Assembly (NCBI RefSeq): GCF_016481305.1
Contig: NZ_JAENBO010000002.1
Location: forward strand, 124,001 to 188,000
Source of the DNA: Streptococcus pacificus
GTDB taxonomy: Bacteria; Bacillota; Bacilli; Lactobacillales; Streptococcaceae
Direction: 5' to 3'
Length of the DNA stretch: 64,000 nucleotides
Shown here piece by piece: positions 39,286 to 47,852 of the stretch. Both the position numbers and the translations under genes were made by a program. The first letter of the stretch is position 1, and each line of letters opens with the position of its first letter. The notes beneath the pieces are model-generated. The model made no database searches. It saw nothing but the letters and a program-made list of their open reading frames with translations, and was not told the DNA's origin.

Positions 39286-40725
39286 ATGATAGATGCAACA
39301 CAAATGGCACAAAACATTCGTTCCAAAGAAGTCAGTCCTTTAGAATTAGTCAAGGAAGTGATTCAAAAAACTGAAAATATTAACCCTAAGTTAAATGCCA
39401 TTACCAGTCAACGCTATGAGAAAGCCTTGCATGAAGCTAAAACAAAAGATTTCTCAGACAAATTATTCGCCGGTGTCCCCATCTTTTTAAAGGATTTAGG
39501 ACAAGAACAAGAAGGAGAACCGTCAACATCTGGCTCTAAACTTTTCAAAGACTACCGTGCTACAGTTTCTGATTATTATGTACAAAAACTTGAAGAACTC
39601 GGTTTTATAATTCTTGGGCGAACTAACACCCCCGAGTTTGGTTTTAAAAATATTTCAGATAGTGCCCTTCATGGTAGTGTTAATTTGCCTGATGACCTCT
39701 CAAGAAATGCTGGAGGGTCTTCTGGAGGGGCAGCTGCTTTAGTTGCTGCTGATGTTATTCCTCTAGCGCCTGCCAGTGATGGTGGTGGTTCTATCAGGAT
39801 TCCTGCCTCTTTTAATGGTCTCATCGGCCTAAAACCCACAAGAGGTCGTATTCCTGTTGGTCCTAGTTCCTATCGCGGTTGGCAAGGAGCTTCTGTTCAA
39901 TTTGCTCTAACTAAGACCGTCAGAGACACCAAAAACTTGCTACAAGGCTTACAAGTTTACCAGATCGAAAGTCCATTTCCTTTAAAAACACTGACTAAGG
40001 AGGATTTCCAACAAAAAAGCAAGAAACCACTGAAAATTGCTGTTCAACTTGAATCTTCGATTGGAGGTTTGGTCTCTTGGGATGCAAAACAAGCAGTGAA
40101 AAAAGCTGTTGCTTTTTTGGAGCAAGAAGGTCATCACATCACACTCATAGACAAGCCTATCATTGATGGGGTTGAAGCCATGCAGACTTATTATTTAATC
40201 ACTTCTGTTGAAACAGCTGCTATGTTTGATAGAATTGAACATTTTTTAAAACGCCCTTTGACAACAGATGATATGGAAGTCATGTCTTGGGCCCTTTACC
40301 AGATGGGGAATAATGTTGCCGCAAAAGACTACACAAAAGCCATTTCTCAATGGGATCAATACAGTCGACTCATGGCTGAGTTCCACCAAGACTATGATTT
40401 ACTGTTAACGCCAACGACAGCTGATGTGGCACCAAAGCATGAACAGTTGCTACTAACCAAGCAAGAACTGGAACATTTAAAACGTAGTCGCAACTTCTCC
40501 TTGGAGGAACAAAAAAAGGCTGTTTGGGAGATGTTTGCAAAAAGTTTAGACCTAACACCTTTTACCCAACAAGCTAATATGGCCGGTCAGCCAAGTATTA
40601 GCCTTCCTGTCTATAGAAACCAAGAAGGGTTAGCCCTTGGTGTTCAATTAATTGCAGCTAAAGGGCGTGAAGACTTACTGTTGTCGGTAGCAGAACTCTT
40701 CGAAAAAAAACAACAATTTTTATAA
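39286..40725 (+). CDS. Amidase signature family enzyme
   Basis: The product has 479 residues and the amidase-signature Ser-cisSer-Lys triad: Lys in FAGVPIFLKDL, the cis-Ser in ASDGGGSIRIPAS, and the nucleophile loop NAGGSSGGAAALVAAD. It hydrolyses an amide of unknown identity. It is not GatA by context (no gatB or gatC), and streptococci carry such stand-alone amidases. The start at 39286 rests on the promoter position and on MIDATQMAQNIRS matching the family start; the ribosome-binding site (AGGA) is weak. Confidence 0.88.
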   Translation: MIDATQMAQNIRSKEVSPLELVKEVIQKTENINPKLNAITSQRYEKALHEAKTKDFSDKLFAGVPIFLKDLGQEQEGEPSTSGSKLFKDYRATVSDYYVQKLEELGFIILGRTNTPEFGFKNISDSALHGSVNLPDDLSRNAGGSSGGAAALVAADVIPLAPASDGGGSIRIPASFNGLIGLKPTRGRIPVGPSSYRGWQGASVQFALTKTVRDTKNLLQGLQVYQIESPFPLKTLTKEDFQQKSKKPLKIAVQLESSIGGLVSWDAKQAVKKAVAFLEQEGHHITLIDKPIIDGVEAMQTYYLITSVETAAMFDRIEHFLKRPLTTDDMEVMSWALYQMGNNVAAKDYTKAISQWDQYSRLMAEFHQDYDLLLTPTTADVAPKHEQLLLTKQELEHLKRSRNFSLEEQKKAVWEMFAKSLDLTPFTQQANMAGQPSISLPVYRNQEGLALGVQLIAAKGREDLLLSVAELFEKKQQFL

Positions 40726-40748
40726 AAGAAAAATAACAGTTTTAATAA

Positions 40749-40777
40749 TTGATTATTATGCTTATAAAGTGTAAAAT
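40749..40777 (+). promoter_or_regulatory. Promoter of the amino-acid binding protein operon
   Basis: TTGATT (40749-40754) and TAAAAT (40772-40777) are 17 bases apart. The predicted transcript starts at the edge of a 14-base palindrome. Confidence 0.6.
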
Positions 40778-40787
40778 TAATCCGTAA

Positions 40788-40801
40788 ATGCATTAATGCA
40801 T
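40788..40801. promoter_or_regulatory. Perfect 14-base palindrome, candidate operator
   Basis: ATGCATTAATGCAT lies about 10 bases downstream of the -10 and about 25 bases before the start codon. Its position fits repressor binding at the transcription start. The regulator is unknown. Confidence 0.5.
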
Positions 40802-40825
40802 AATAAATTTATAAAGGACGGTCCT

Positions 40826-41695
40826 ATGGCTAAAAAAATCTATTCCCTTCTTGTTGTTCTGATTGCCGCAGTTTTGTTGGTGGCGTGTGGCTCTAATAAC
40901 TCAAAAGAGTCTGATGCTAGCTCGAAAGCTGATGCTAAGTGGGAAAAAATTAAAGAATCTGGCACCTTAAAAGTTGCCACTGCTGGTACTCTTTTCCCTC
41001 AATCTTATCACACTGAAGATAATGAATTAACAGGTTATGACGTTGAGATTATTAAAGAAATTGCTAAACGTTTAGACTTAAAAGTAGAGTTTGTCGAAAT
41101 GAACATTGATGGTATGCTTGCTTCACTTGACAATGGTCAAATTGATGTTGCTGGCTACTCTATTGAAAAAGACAGTAAAAACGCCGAAAAATTCCTCTAC
41201 ACAACATCACACAAGTATTCATTTACTTCTATGATTGTGCGTGAATCTGATAACTCAGGCATTAACTCGTTAGAAGATTTAAAAGGTAAAAAAGCTGCTG
41301 GTGCTGCGTCAACACCTTACATGAAAATTGCCAAAAAATACGGTGCTGAGTTAGTAATCTACGATAACGTGACAAATGATGTCTATGCACGAGATGTTGC
41401 CAATGGCCGTACTGATGTTATCATTAATGACTACTACCTCCAAAAAATGGCCTTAACCGCCTTTGCTGATTTTCCTATTAAAATCCTAGAAGATGTTTAT
41501 TTCAATCCTTCAGAAGCTAACTTTGCGCTTAAATTAGATAATACGACTCTTCAAGCCAAAATGAATGAGGCCTTAGAAGACATGCGTCAAGATGGCACAC
41601 TAACTAAATTATCTGAGCAATTCTTTGCCGGTGAAGATGTTTCAAAAGAAAAAGACTATGATTTAGAAAAAATCGATATTTCTGACATTGAGTAA
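40826..41695 (+). CDS. Amino-acid ABC transporter substrate-binding lipoprotein
   Basis: The protein has 289 residues, with a lipoprotein signal (lipobox LLVAC) and an SBP_bac_3 domain (ESGTLKVATAGTLFPQSYH; LDNGQIDVAGYSIEKDS). It captures a polar amino acid, possibly cystine or another sulfur compound, outside the membrane. The start at 40826 follows AAAGGACGG; an in-frame ATG at 40796 falls inside the upstream palindrome. It is followed by a permease but no ATPase. Confidence 0.9.
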   Translation: MAKKIYSLLVVLIAAVLLVACGSNNSKESDASSKADAKWEKIKESGTLKVATAGTLFPQSYHTEDNELTGYDVEIIKEIAKRLDLKVEFVEMNIDGMLASLDNGQIDVAGYSIEKDSKNAEKFLYTTSHKYSFTSMIVRESDNSGINSLEDLKGKKAAGAASTPYMKIAKKYGAELVIYDNVTNDVYARDVANGRTDVIINDYYLQKMALTAFADFPIKILEDVYFNPSEANFALKLDNTTLQAKMNEALEDMRQDGTLTKLSEQFFAGEDVSKEKDYDLEKIDISDIE

Positions 41696-41733
41696 TCATA
41701 ACATCAACTTATTGACACAATAAGGAGCAATAA

Positions 41734-42390
41734 ATGTCTTTTATTAACTTAAAATTGATGGTGGACAATTTAGGATTTGTCTTGACTGGACTGCCTTATA
41801 CGCTAGGCATTGCAGGGCTTAGCTTTGTTACTGGATTAATACTAGGGCTCTTTTTAGCCTTGATGAGACGTTCAAAATCGCTTTTACTACAGACAATTGC
41901 CAAAGCTTATATATCAATCATGCGGGGAGTCCCAATGATTGTTGTCCTTTTCATGCTCTATTTTGCCCTACCTTATTTTGGCATTCAGCTATCTGCTTTG
42001 GTCTGTGCCTTTATTGGTTTTAGTAGTGTCAGCTCGGCCTATATTTCAGAGATCTTTCGATCTTCAATTGCAGCCATTGACTCTGGTCAATGGGAAGCCG
42101 CTCGTGCTTTAGGATTACCTCAACGAACCATTGTCAAAAAAGTAATCCTACCTCAAGCCATTCGAATTGCGATTCCCCCACTTGGTAATGTGGCGGTAGA
42201 TATGATTAAAAGTTCCTCACTGGCTGCCATGATTACAGTCCCTGATATCTTTCAAAATGCTAAAATTGTTGGCGGTCGTGAATGGGATTATATGAGCATG
42301 TACATTTTAGTGGCATTTATTTATTGGTCTTTATGTGTCTTATTTGAACGTTTCCAAAATTATTTGGAAAAACGATTAATACTAGAATAA
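41734..42390 (+). CDS. Amino-acid ABC transporter permease
   Basis: This 218-residue HisM/GlnP-type permease has about five transmembrane helices and the EAA motif region (EAARALGLPQRTIVKKVILP). It works with the upstream binding lipoprotein (38-base gap, AAGGAG site). The operon ends here with a terminator, so the ATPase must be encoded elsewhere or shared, for example with a GlnQ-type protein like that at 3364. Confidence 0.93.
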   Translation: MSFINLKLMVDNLGFVLTGLPYTLGIAGLSFVTGLILGLFLALMRRSKSLLLQTIAKAYISIMRGVPMIVVLFMLYFALPYFGIQLSALVCAFIGFSSVSSAYISEIFRSSIAAIDSGQWEAARALGLPQRTIVKKVILPQAIRIAIPPLGNVAVDMIKSSSLAAMITVPDIFQNAKIVGGREWDYMSMYILVAFIYWSLCVLFERFQNYLEKRLILE

Positions 42391-42402
42391 AAAATTAAAA
42401 AG

Positions 42403-42425
42403 AAAACCACCAAATTGGTGGTTTT
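42403..42425. terminator. Bidirectional terminator
   Basis: AAAACCACCAA pairs with TTGGTGGTTTT between the permease and the convergent 92-residue gene. Confidence 0.9.
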
Positions 42426-42431
42426 TTGTGT

Positions 42432-42710
42432 TTATGATAAATCTGTTTGAGAAATCTCAATAGATGGGTAGTGATCCAACGTTGTTAGATCAGTATCTAA
42501 AGGCACACTATAGACCATATAATATTTATCTGGGTGAGATGCCGACAATTCTTCTAATTTTTCTTTTGCTCGTTTCTTATCCTTAGTAACAAAAACAACT
42601 GAAACAACTCCTAATTTTTCGGTTTTATTTTCGTCAACCTCTCCACAAAGAATTAACTTGAGAGGCGCTATACCATTTAATCCTTGTTCAATATAATCTT
42701 GGTGGGACAT
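42432..42710 (-). CDS. Small conserved hypothetical protein
   Basis: The protein has 92 residues with no signal peptide or membrane helix. The sequence alternates charged and hydrophobic beta/alpha segments (LKLILCGEV, LGVVSVVFVTKDKK, YYMVYSVPLDTDL). It looks like a small cytosolic protein found in streptococci; I know no function. The start at 42710 follows AGAGGTTAATA; an in-frame ATG at 42731 has no site. Confidence 0.7.
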   Translation of the reverse strand: MSHQDYIEQGLNGIAPLKLILCGEVDENKTEKLGVVSVVFVTKDKKRAKEKLEELSASHPDKYYMVYSVPLDTDLTTLDHYPSIEISQTDLS

Positions 42711-42811
42711 TATTAACCTCTTAATCTTCAATTTTTTTACAATCCTAAACTAATTGCATATATAACCTCTCTCATATTTCAATAGAGATTCGGTTGATAT
42801 ACCCAGTGCTC

Positions 42812-43597
42812 TCAATCAAATCGTTTTAATTTTTCTGGAAAGCTACTGTTCTTAAAAAAATACTTTACCAGCTGAATATGTGTTTTCACGTCACTAAATA
42901 ACCAGGCATGGCCTTTATTAGGATAATATGCACATTCACTGGCTAAATTTTGACTCGCCAGTAACTTATGTGACTCATGCATTGTCTCAGAATCATGCTC
43001 ACCTGAGACGAAAAAAATAGGATTAGAAAATGTTAAATCTAATGTTAAAAGATTGGCTTGTGACATAGCTCGGCGAAAGGAGCAATTTGAAGTGTGTTGC
43101 AAATCAGATACAAAACTCTGACACTCATCTTCAGGAACACCATCTTTTGTCATCATGCCTCTCATGATATTAGCAATCATGCGTGTATTTTTAAGCCAAG
43201 AAATGAGATAAACACCACCAATAACTTTCCAGTACCCTTTAATGGGACGATGTGACATCCCATCTACAATTGCTCGTTCAAACAAATCAGCATGACTCTC
43301 AAGCAAGGTTAGAACGACCCCACCACCTAGTGAAAGTCCCACCAAATGAGGTCTCCCGTGCGCTCTCTCTTTGATGATTTGTGCAATCATTTCCGTCACC
43401 TCATCAAAGCTTGTCCACTCTACATCAAGACTATTCCCATGACCAGGTAAGTCAACGACAATACAATGGAAATCATTCTCAAGTGCGACAACATGATGCT
43501 GCCACATTCGACTACTAGACCCCGAAGCATGTAAAAAAATAATCGTTTGCGAATGGTGACTGCCTCTTTCTTCAATAAACAGTTTATTATCACTCAT
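42812..43597 (-). CDS. Alpha/beta hydrolase
   Basis: The product has 261 residues and an alpha/beta-hydrolase fold: oxyanion strand IIFLHASGSSSRMWQHH, nucleophile elbow GLSLGGG with Ser, catalytic Asp likely in FVSGEHDSET, and His in PNKGHAWLFSD. The substrate is unknown. It is monocistronic; no lipase or signal features are present, so it acts in the cytoplasm. Confidence 0.9.
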   Translation of the reverse strand: MSDNKLFIEERGSHHSQTIIFLHASGSSSRMWQHHVVALENDFHCIVVDLPGHGNSLDVEWTSFDEVTEMIAQIIKERAHGRPHLVGLSLGGGVVLTLLESHADLFERAIVDGMSHRPIKGYWKVIGGVYLISWLKNTRMIANIMRGMMTKDGVPEDECQSFVSDLQHTSNCSFRRAMSQANLLTLDLTFSNPIFFVSGEHDSETMHESHKLLASQNLASECAYYPNKGHAWLFSDVKTHIQLVKYFFKNSSFPEKLKRFD

Positions 43598-43724
43598 AAA
43601 TTTCCCTCTTTTGTCATAGGTATTAAATAAAAGACTGTTCCTTTCTTCATTATAACATGCTGATATCAGTTGTTAATCCTAAAAAGCTATTCAAGACCAT
43701 ATTGTCACTGGTTATTGACAAAAT

Positions 43725-43750
43725 AAAAACTGGGAAATTTCCCAGTTTTT
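43725..43750 (-). terminator. Terminator of the lmb-pht operon
   Basis: AAAAACTGGGAAA pairs perfectly with TTTCCCAGTTTTT, 10 bases after the Pht stop codon. Confidence 0.9.
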
Positions 43751-43759
43751 TTTTAAAAA

Positions 43760-46717
43760 TTATGGTGTTACTTCTTCTAAAGTGTCAAGGGCTACGATAA
43801 CAGTTGTGCCGTCTTTTTTAGCTACTGTTACTTGTCCAGGAGCAGCGTAAGACATTTTATCCAACGCAACACTATAACGGCTTGCTAGTTTAAATAATTT
43901 GTTAAAGTAGTCATCACCACTTAAACCATGACGCTCCCCTTCAACTCTCATTTGAGCGTCAAATGGATCTTCCTCTTCTACCCAGTCTTCGTCGTCATCA
44001 ACTTCTTCTTCAGTTGTAGCTTCTGAATCACTATCATCTGGTTCTTCACCAATACCATAGTTATTATCCCAGATACCAGTATTACCAGGCTCTGACTCTT
44101 CTTTGGCGTCTGTTCCCCAGCCAGCTTCTTTTGGAGCTTCTTCTGGGTGTGCCATATAGTATTTAACTGTGGCCAATAGTTCTTTGATACTGTAACCGTC
44201 TGATATTAAACTACCTTCGTCTAGCCAGCTAAGGTAAACATTATGGTAATGATCTAAATGAGGAATAATTAATTGCCCACCAACATATCTTACCGCATGG
44301 TACATATTACCTTTAATCTTATCTGTTGGCACAATCTTCTCTGGCATTACTTTGTCAAAAATTTCTGTTGCGCTTAAACCAGTAGCATCAAGCTCTTTAG
44401 ATGCTATCAGTTGTGAGTTGTTTGCTGTAGCATCGTTATTCTCAGGTTTACTTTCATTATTTTTTGGCTCTGAAGTATTATTGCGGCTAGCCCAAAATTC
44501 TGCTGCTGCTTGACGTTCAGACTCAGATAAATCTGCTTTTGGAATCCAGTGTTCATGATTCATGTGTGGTGTAATATAAGCATCACCCATATCTCTTATA
44601 ATATCTTTAGGATCAAAGATATAACCATCTGAAGTAGTGTACTTCCCTGCTTTTTTAGCTTCTGCTACTTCTTTAGCTGAGTAGACAATTTGTGAATTTG
44701 GTTTTCCTTCACGTTCAGAGATTGGTGTCACAGGATGACTTTCCTCACCTTCATGGTGGTGATGTTCTGCTTCATCGTGATGATCTTCGCCTTCATGATG
44801 GTGATCTGCCTCATCGTGATGATGGTCTTCGCCTTCATGGTGGTGATGATCTGCCTCATCATGTTTATCAGTATTTCCTTTATGAATATCTGCATCTTCA
44901 CCCCAGCCAGCTTTTTTAGGACGCTTGTCAGGATTTTCCATATAGTACTTAGCTGTTGCTAAATACTCGTTTAAGTTATATGTTTTATCACTTACTTCAA
45001 AGATTTCTGGCTCATTATCGATCCACTTTAATTGTACATAATGATAATGATCAATATGAGGAATGATAAATACACCTTCTCTATACTCGGTTGCTAGTGC
45101 CAAACCATACAGCATATCATCTGGTTCAACAATAGCTTTTCCTTGAATAACTTCATAAATTTCTTGTGCTGTCCAACCCTTATAGTCATAACTTTCATCT
45201 AAAACAGCATCTTTTGGTACCAAATGACGACCAACTTCTCTCATCTCTTTTTGAGTGTTATCATTTTCAGAGGTTTGAGGATCAGCCGTTTGGTCATCAG
45301 CTGTTTCGTTATTTGTAGCTTGGTCATCCGTAGAGTCTTCATTAGTAGCTTCGTTGTCTACATCCTCTTCATCATCGGAATCATCCCATGAAAAACCTGA
45401 AAGTCCACCAATAATCTTATCTAGAATGTCTTTGTTACTTTGTTCACCAGACTCAGTAGCTTCTTTTGCATCATTACTGTGGTCTTCTCCCTCATGATGG
45501 TGATCTTCAATCGGTTGAGGATTTCCTTGAGATTGCTTGTTATCTTTCAACAACCTAGTAATCTTTTCTTCTAGTGGACTCATTTGAGAATAAGGAATAA
45601 AATGATAGTGATCACCATGAGGAACAGCAACACCACTGTCTGTCCAACTATAAATAGTTTGAGGATCATAGACTAAACCATCTGACTCAACATGACGTTT
45701 ATTTAAAGGTAAAGCATACAGTTGTTTGAGCAAGTCAGCAATAGTCTCTTCTTGTTTTTGAGGTTGCTGTGTTTGTTGTGATGCGTTAGAGTTTTGCGAT
45801 GAGTGTTGTGCTGAGTTTTGTGTTGAATGTTGTGATGCTTGTGATTGACTAGAGTGTTGCTCTGTTTGTTGGCTTCTAGTCCCTTGACTTGTTCCTTGAT
45901 TTGTCGTATGAGAAGATTGTGTTGAAGCTGTTGAATGGCTACCAGAACTTTGTACCACGCCTCCCTTTTGGGTAACTTGAGGCACTTTTCCTGTTTTTCT
46001 ATCCCAATAGGCTTGTGCTTGTGCTAATTCGCTTGGTGATAAATCTTTTTTGGGAATATAATGGAAATGATCGCCATGTGGCACAATAAAGGCATCACCA
46101 GTATCTTCAATCACATCAGTTGGACTAAAGACATAACCATCATCCGTTCTGTAGCGACCGTCACTCTTTTGGCTGACTTGTGAATTTTTCTTGCCTGATT
46201 TATGTTTTTTTTGGGCGGCTTCTTGAGTTCCCTTAGCCTTTTGTTCTTCAATTTGTTGTTTGGTACGAACGTTTTTACGCTTACTGTCTTCTTTTAGATA
46301 AAGGTAGTAGTTTCCATTAACCTTAATGATATAGCCATCAGCCACTTCATTAACAACGTCTGCTTCGTTAAAAGTATAATTGGGGTCATTCATGATAAGG
46401 TCTTCACTGATAAGTGAATCAAACGGTACCTTACCATTGTAATAGTGATAGTGGTCACCATGAGAAGTCACATAGCCATCATCAGTGATTTTAACCACGA
46501 TTTGTTCCGCTGAAATGCCTTCTTCTTCATTGATTTGTTCTTGCGTTTTATTCTCTGATTTTGCTGTGGTGTTTGATTTTTTGTCGCCACCTTCAATATA
46601 GGCAACTTTATTATCATTTTTTGGAACTTCTTGATTTTGATTTATTTGGTAAGCTCCAACACCTACTGCTAATAAAAGAGCTGCGGTTGCTGAACCAATA
46701 ATATATTTCTTCTTCAT
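43760..46717 (-). CDS. Histidine-triad (Pht/Htp) surface protein
   Basis: The product has 985 residues and six HxxHxH motifs (HGDHYH, HGDHFH, HGDHYH, HIDHYH, HMNHEH, HLDHYH), each within a Pht domain. Gln/Ser-rich (about 250-320) and Asp/Glu-rich linkers separate them. About residues 610-655 form an extremely His/Glu/Asp-rich stretch that should bind several zinc ions. The signal (KYIIGSATAALLLAVGVGAY) has no lipobox Cys, unlike pneumococcal Pht. The family scavenges zinc for AdcAII/Lmb and binds complement factors. It starts 8 bases after lmb, under the same AdcR-type operator. Confidence 0.93.
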   Translation of the reverse strand: MKKKYIIGSATAALLLAVGVGAYQINQNQEVPKNDNKVAYIEGGDKKSNTTAKSENKTQEQINEEEGISAEQIVVKITDDGYVTSHGDHYHYYNGKVPFDSLISEDLIMNDPNYTFNEADVVNEVADGYIIKVNGNYYLYLKEDSKRKNVRTKQQIEEQKAKGTQEAAQKKHKSGKKNSQVSQKSDGRYRTDDGYVFSPTDVIEDTGDAFIVPHGDHFHYIPKKDLSPSELAQAQAYWDRKTGKVPQVTQKGGVVQSSGSHSTASTQSSHTTNQGTSQGTRSQQTEQHSSQSQASQHSTQNSAQHSSQNSNASQQTQQPQKQEETIADLLKQLYALPLNKRHVESDGLVYDPQTIYSWTDSGVAVPHGDHYHFIPYSQMSPLEEKITRLLKDNKQSQGNPQPIEDHHHEGEDHSNDAKEATESGEQSNKDILDKIIGGLSGFSWDDSDDEEDVDNEATNEDSTDDQATNNETADDQTADPQTSENDNTQKEMREVGRHLVPKDAVLDESYDYKGWTAQEIYEVIQGKAIVEPDDMLYGLALATEYREGVFIIPHIDHYHYVQLKWIDNEPEIFEVSDKTYNLNEYLATAKYYMENPDKRPKKAGWGEDADIHKGNTDKHDEADHHHHEGEDHHHDEADHHHEGEDHHDEAEHHHHEGEESHPVTPISEREGKPNSQIVYSAKEVAEAKKAGKYTTSDGYIFDPKDIIRDMGDAYITPHMNHEHWIPKADLSESERQAAAEFWASRNNTSEPKNNESKPENNDATANNSQLIASKELDATGLSATEIFDKVMPEKIVPTDKIKGNMYHAVRYVGGQLIIPHLDHYHNVYLSWLDEGSLISDGYSIKELLATVKYYMAHPEEAPKEAGWGTDAKEESEPGNTGIWDNNYGIGEEPDDSDSEATTEEEVDDDEDWVEEEDPFDAQMRVEGERHGLSGDDYFNKLFKLASRYSVALDKMSYAAPGQVTVAKKDGTTVIVALDTLEEVTP

Positions 46718-46725
46718 ATTGCCTC

Positions 46726-47664
46726 CTATTTACTTAATTCTTGATAAAGTATTTCTAAATTATCTTTGACATTTTCCAAATAAGTTTTATCATTTCCTGG
46801 GTCTGCTTCAAGCGGACTAAGGGTTTTTAATTTTGCTCCTGTTGATTCGGCAACTGTCTCTGCGATTTTTTGAGAAACGTTTGCCTCAACAAAAATAGTT
46901 TTAACATTATTGTCTTTGATGAATTCTCTAATCTCAACCAACTGACGAGGTTGTGGTTCTTGGTCTGGTGAAATACCTGCTATACCTAATTGTGTTAATC
47001 CAAAACGTTTAGCAAGATAAGAGAACGCTGTGTGTTGAGTAACAAAGGTTTTATTTTTAACAGATTCAAATTTCTTCTGATATTCCTTTGTTATCTCTTG
47101 GGCTTCTTTTTTGAAAGCTTCAGCATTTTTTTCATAGGTATCTTTATTGTCGGGGTCAGCAGAAATCAGCATTTCTTTAATATGATCTACTTCTTCGGCT
47201 GCTAATTCAGGATCTGTCCAAGTGTGGGGGTCATATAAGGTGGCAGGATCAATCCCATCACCAGCCTCCATATCTTCAAGACCTTTGACCTTATCTAAAG
47301 ACATTTTTTCAGAAGCTTCAAGCACTTTTTCGGGAGAATCTTTGAGATTTTCCTTGATATCACCGGCCCAAGCTTCTAGCGTATGAGAATGAAAAATAAA
47401 CACATCCGCATCATAAATAGCTGCAACATCATTTGGTGATGGTTCAAAGGAATGGATACCATTTCCTGATTGAATCATTCTAACATTGTTTAAATCGCCA
47501 GAGACTGATTTCGTCATGGCATAAATAGGATAAAAACTGGTAACAATAGTTAACCCTTCTTGATTATCGCTAGTGTTTTCTGATTGTTGTTGACAAGCGG
47601 CCAAAACGACTGCAGAAACAAGAGTAATGATAACCAAGGAAAGATATGAAACGATTTTTTTCAT
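46726..47664 (-). CDS. lmb: Zinc-binding lipoprotein AdcAII/Lmb
   Basis: The product has 312 residues: a lipoprotein signal (VVLAAC) and a cluster A-I ZnuA-like fold with His ligands in GNGIHSFEPSP, YDPHTWTDPE and TQHTAFSYL, and a Glu/Asp ligand region near LEADPGND. It delivers zinc to the AdcBC permease encoded elsewhere, and orthologues bind laminin. The start at 47664 is the conserved KK-type lipoprotein start; the GGAGGAG box is about 12 bases upstream, which is longer than usual. Confidence 0.93.
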   Translation of the reverse strand: MKKIVSYLSLVIITLVSAVVLAACQQQSENTSDNQEGLTIVTSFYPIYAMTKSVSGDLNNVRMIQSGNGIHSFEPSPNDVAAIYDADVFIFHSHTLEAWAGDIKENLKDSPEKVLEASEKMSLDKVKGLEDMEAGDGIDPATLYDPHTWTDPELAAEEVDHIKEMLISADPDNKDTYEKNAEAFKKEAQEITKEYQKKFESVKNKTFVTQHTAFSYLAKRFGLTQLGIAGISPDQEPQPRQLVEIREFIKDNNVKTIFVEANVSQKIAETVAESTGAKLKTLSPLEADPGNDKTYLENVKDNLEILYQELSK

Positions 47665-47704
47665 TATCTTAATAAACTCCTCCATAAAAAACTTAGCCAG
47701 TTAT

Positions 47705-47716
47705 ATAACCGGTTAA
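47705..47716. promoter_or_regulatory. AdcR-type zinc operator
   Basis: ATAACCGGTTAA differs by one base from the AdcR consensus TTAACYRGTTAA. It lies 6-17 bases downstream of the -10, across the expected transcription start of lmb-pht, where zinc-loaded AdcR would repress. Confidence 0.8.
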
Positions 47717-47721
47717 GTAAT

Positions 47722-47750
47722 ATAATAACACTCCATATTTTGTCTGTCAA
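47722..47750 (-). promoter_or_regulatory. sigma-A promoter of lmb-pht
   Basis: On the minus strand TTGACA (47745-47750) and TATTAT (47722-47727) are 17 bases apart. Confidence 0.8.
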
Positions 47751-47812
47751 CCATTTACTGAAAACAATGAAAATATAGCAAAATGGTTGTTTTAAAAGCT
47801 TGTGAATAGTAA

Positions 47813-47840
47813 AAAGCCAACGTCAATTGACGCAGGCTTT
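47813..47840 (-). terminator. Terminator of the PTS-transaldolase-CBM9 operon
   Basis: AAAGCC and CGTCAA pair with TTGACG and GGCTTT across a two-base mismatch, followed by T residues on the minus strand. It lies just after the CBM9-like gene. Confidence 0.85.
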
Positions 47841-47852
47841 GTTTCAAACTCA

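Noticed and set aside
44692..44962. His- and Val/Met-rich antisense frames opposite the Pht gene
   Set aside because: They mirror the His/Asp/Glu codons of the Pht block and have no ribosome-binding site.
27159..47664. scpB-lmb composite transposon as in group B streptococci
   Set aside because: The C5a-peptidase-like gene and lmb are about 13 kb apart here with housekeeping genes between, and no insertion sequences were seen.
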